Shown piece by piece: positions 62,612 to 64,000 of a DNA stretch of 64,000 bases. The notes beneath the pieces were generated by a model that saw only the letters and a list, made by a program, of their open reading frames with translations, had not been told where the DNA came from and did no database searches. The DNA is taken from positions 7,102,001-7,166,000 of the forward strand of contig CM063292.1 of NCBI GenBank assembly GCA_032173965.1. The letters are read 5' to 3'. The position numbers were made by a program, and so were the translations under genes. Position 1 is the first letter of the stretch, and every line of letters starts with the position of its first letter. This DNA is from Sitta carolinensis (taxonomy: Eukaryota; Chordata; Aves; Passeriformes; Sittidae).

Positions 62612-62830
62612 GAGCAACGTCCCTGTTCCTGCCACCTGGGGGCCCTTGGAATGCACACCCGGGCTCCTGTGTCACCTCAGGTGACCCCATCACCGTTGCC
62701 CTCCTCATCCCTGTGTCCTAGACAAGAACCTCCCAGCCACTCTGCTCCAGAAGGGCCCTCAAGGGCCTCAAGGGATTCCATTCCTCTGTCCTGTGGTGCT
62801 GGTGCTGAGCGCTGCTGTGAGGCAGGGCTG
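62612..62830 (+). promoter_or_regulatory. Upstream region of candidate gene
   Basis: GC-rich unique sequence between the solo LTR and the core promoter. It holds a 15-bp palindrome GTCACCTCAGGTGAC at 62,671-62,685 with 7-bp arms; each arm contains a CACCTC/AGGTGA-type half-site, which could serve a dimeric factor. A short repeat of CCTCAAGGG lies near 62,757-62,775. Confidence 0.4.
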
Positions 62831-62922
62831 TGATGTCACACAGCTGTCCTGGCAACAGCACTGGTGACATCACCGTGCCTATATAAGTTGGGCCAGCCCC
62901 CACGGTTGCCAGTGCAGCTGCG
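62831..62922 (+). promoter_or_regulatory. Compact TATA promoter with CRE-like and RFX/X-box-like sites
   Basis: Visible in order are TGATGTCA (62,831-62,838), CTGGCAAC (62,849-62,856, inside CCTGGCAACAGCAC), TGACATCA (62,865-62,872), TATATAAG (62,880-62,887) and GTTGCCAG (62,905-62,912). The two octamers are the same CRE-like sequence in opposite orientation, and the two GGCAAC-type sites also face opposite ways. CCTrGCAACAG next to a TGACrTCA is the X1-X2 arrangement bound by RFX and CREB/ATF in MHC class II promoters. RFX plus CRE sites are also common in testis and ciliated-cell promoters. The TATA box predicts a start near 62,910, so the leader would be only about 12 bases. Use in any tissue is inference. 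Confidence 0.65.
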
Positions 62923-63654
62923 ATGGGACGCGCTGTAGCCATGTGTGACAGTGGCGTCCCAATGGCTGTGCTTGTCGTGCTGCTGGCCGCTGTGGCTATC
63001 TGGTGGGCTCTTGGCCACTGGCTACCATGGCGGCGGCAGACACAGACGCCAAGGAGGTGCAAGCACCCCAGGGTCTGGCCCAGAGGCTCACGGAGGAACC
63101 GAGGAGCCCCTGTGGCTCCCAGGTCTTCCAGGCCTCAGGTGACCCCCCGCAAGCGGCCAGGTGCTCCCATGAGTGCCCTGCACAGCTCCAGCAGCTGCGG
63201 GCCCTGCGTGGCAGTGGCCCAAGAGCTGCTGAAGCTGATGCTCTCACACTGGGCTCGCAACCGAACATCAGTGCCGCTCTACTTGGGGATGTGGCAGGCA
63301 CTGTGGAATGAACTGGAGGAGCTGGTGAAGCAAGGCCATCTGCCTGCTGTGGCTCATCCAGCTCCTCCAGGAGCCTCCATCCCCCCAAAAGGCTGCTCCC
63401 ACAAAGATCCTCCATCCGTGGGAGAGCCTCAACCCTTGCAAGGATGGCACACCAGCAGGCATCCACCGTCCATGCAAACGGCTCAGGCTGTCAGAGAACA
63501 CCTATCTTGTCAGGAGCCTCCACTCTCTCTGACAGCCTCCATCCCTCGCAGAGGCTCCATGAGACCTGTCAGGCTGCTGAAGGTGCAGAGCCTGTGGACA
63601 GGTCTCACAGCTCCCTTGGACTCGCGGAGCGCAACCACACGGGCGCTGCCCTGA
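62923..63654 (+). CDS. Predicted single-pass membrane protein of unknown family, 243 aa
   Basis: I do not recognise the family. The ATG at 62,923 has G at -3 and +4 and lies 36 bases after a TATATAAG box, which is why I chose it; the second Met (62,941) is also well placed. Residues 12-34 form a hydrophobic anchor (VPMAVLVVLLAAVAIWWALG). The Arg/Lys-rich stretch from 37 to about 80 would keep the C-terminus cytosolic by the positive-inside rule. Residues 92-95 are CGPC, the thioredoxin-type redox tetrapeptide, followed by a helix (VAVAQELLKLML). A second helix lies at about 120-137 (LGMWQALWNELEELVK). The upstream strands of a thioredoxin fold are not evident, so the motif may be coincidental. 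Residues 145-215 are Pro/Ser-rich with loosely repeated PP(S/L)-containing blocks. NRT at 113-115 is a glycosylation sequon but would face the cytosol. The region is open in other frames too, so a frameshifted copy or a chance frame remains possible. Confidence 0.5.
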   Translation: MGRAVAMCDSGVPMAVLVVLLAAVAIWWALGHWLPWRRQTQTPRRCKHPRVWPRGSRRNRGAPVAPRSSRPQVTPRKRPGAPMSALHSSSSCGPCVAVAQELLKLMLSHWARNRTSVPLYLGMWQALWNELEELVKQGHLPAVAHPAPPGASIPPKGCSHKDPPSVGEPQPLQGWHTSRHPPSMQTAQAVREHLSCQEPPLSLTASIPRRGSMRPVRLLKVQSLWTGLTAPLDSRSATTRALP

Positions 63655-63905
63655 CTGCTGACGTGGCCAGGGATAGCCTGCTTGTCCAAGTGGGAGCCCA
63701 GCCCGACCGAGGAGAGCCACCTCAGGAGCAGCTGGAGGAGCAGCAAGTGCCCGGGAGCCAGCTGTTGCTGGTCCACAGCTCCCAGGACGCTGTGCCGGCC
63801 AGTGTGCACCTGGTGGTGGAGACGAACCTCGAGAGACCCAGGAGGTTCCTCCATCTCCAGAAAGCTGCTGCAAGTTGGCCACTGACTACAGGTGAAATCC
63901 TCTGA
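63444..63905 (+). CDS. Overlapping alternative frame, 153 aa (possible true C-terminus or exon)
   Basis: This frame differs from the 243-codon frame, overlaps its last 210 bases and runs 251 bases past its stop. Its second half (from about 63,560) has the composition of a real protein, with a Glu/Gln-rich helix (PPQEQLEEQQV) and then alternating hydrophobic residues (SQLLLVHSS, SVHLVVETNL). The same frame is also open upstream at 63,003-63,311, where ACCATGG at 63,024-63,030 is an excellent start context, and only one stop (63,309-63,311) separates the two parts. ACAG|GTGAAAT at about 63,886 would be a usable splice donor. It may be the real C-terminus after a frameshift or splice, or an accidental frame in GC-rich DNA. 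No start is claimed with confidence. Confidence 0.3.
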   Translation: MAHQQASTVHANGSGCQRTPILSGASTLSDSLHPSQRLHETCQAAEGAEPVDRSHSSLGLAERNHTGAALTADVARDSLLVQVGAQPDRGEPPQEQLEEQQVPGSQLLLVHSSQDAVPASVHLVVETNLERPRRFLHLQKAAASWPLTTGEIL

Positions 63906-64000
63906 GGAGCTGTCTGAGGCTCCCCTGGGGCTCTTGAGGGGCATTCCCGGGCCAGGCCAGGGCTTCTGAGAGCAGCCTAGTCTCTGGCTATTTTCAGAGC
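63906..64000. other. GC-rich sequence to window edge
   Basis: It continues the GC-rich composition of the candidate gene. No polyadenylation signal (AATAAA) follows the 243-codon frame before the window ends, so the transcript probably extends beyond the window or is spliced. Confidence 0.5.

Noticed and set aside
62996..63882. Minus-strand frames of 126-156 codons under the candidate gene
   Set aside because: Shadows of GC-rich coding-like sequence; no promoter or start context on that strand.

Overview
The window looks like gene-poor nuclear DNA from a bird, most likely a songbird. The evidence is several 3'-truncated CR1 LINE copies with the usual avian CR1 3' end, compact endogenous-retrovirus LTRs, long AT-rich stretches with little repeat content, and GC-rich minisatellites. 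I see no operons, bacterial-type genes, CRISPR arrays or tRNA/rRNA genes. Most open frames are short, lie on both strands, and resemble no protein family I know. From about 1 to 62.2 kb I therefore read the sequence as intergenic or intronic.

Layout. 1-5.4 kb is unremarkable. 5.46-6.73 kb is a CpG-rich island made mostly of a 30-31 bp purine-rich minisatellite (about 30 units), with a TATA-like box at its right edge. 6.7-31.2 kb is AT-rich non-coding sequence with two small CR1 fragments (12.99 and 21.11 kb), a 70-bp tandem duplication (15.17 kb) and homopolymer tracts. 31.21-31.80 kb is a longer CR1 on the minus strand. 31.8-51.4 kb is non-coding with one LTR-like element (42.9-43.3 kb). A CR1 fragment lies at 51.4-51.6 kb. 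A second minisatellite (19-22 bp units, with a perfect 78-bp higher-order duplication) lies at 53.28-53.70 kb. At 56.7-57.44 kb an LTR has inserted inside a CR1. Another LTR lies at 59.16-59.39 kb.

The last 1.8 kb is the most gene-like part. A 364-bp solo LTR with intact 6-bp target-site duplications (62,236-62,611, minus strand) stands about 310 bp upstream of a compact promoter. That promoter has two CRE-like octamers, RFX/X-box-type half-sites and a strong TATA box, and is followed by a 243-codon frame. The predicted protein has an N-terminal membrane anchor, a basic juxtamembrane segment, a CGPC motif followed by amphipathic helices, and a proline-rich tail. A second frame is also open up to 63,905, so the gene could be frameshifted, spliced or partial at the window edge. 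I do not recognise the family; this is the best candidate for something undescribed.

All calls come from reading the sequence by eye. Repeat-family assignments rest on remembered consensus features, and no search was run.
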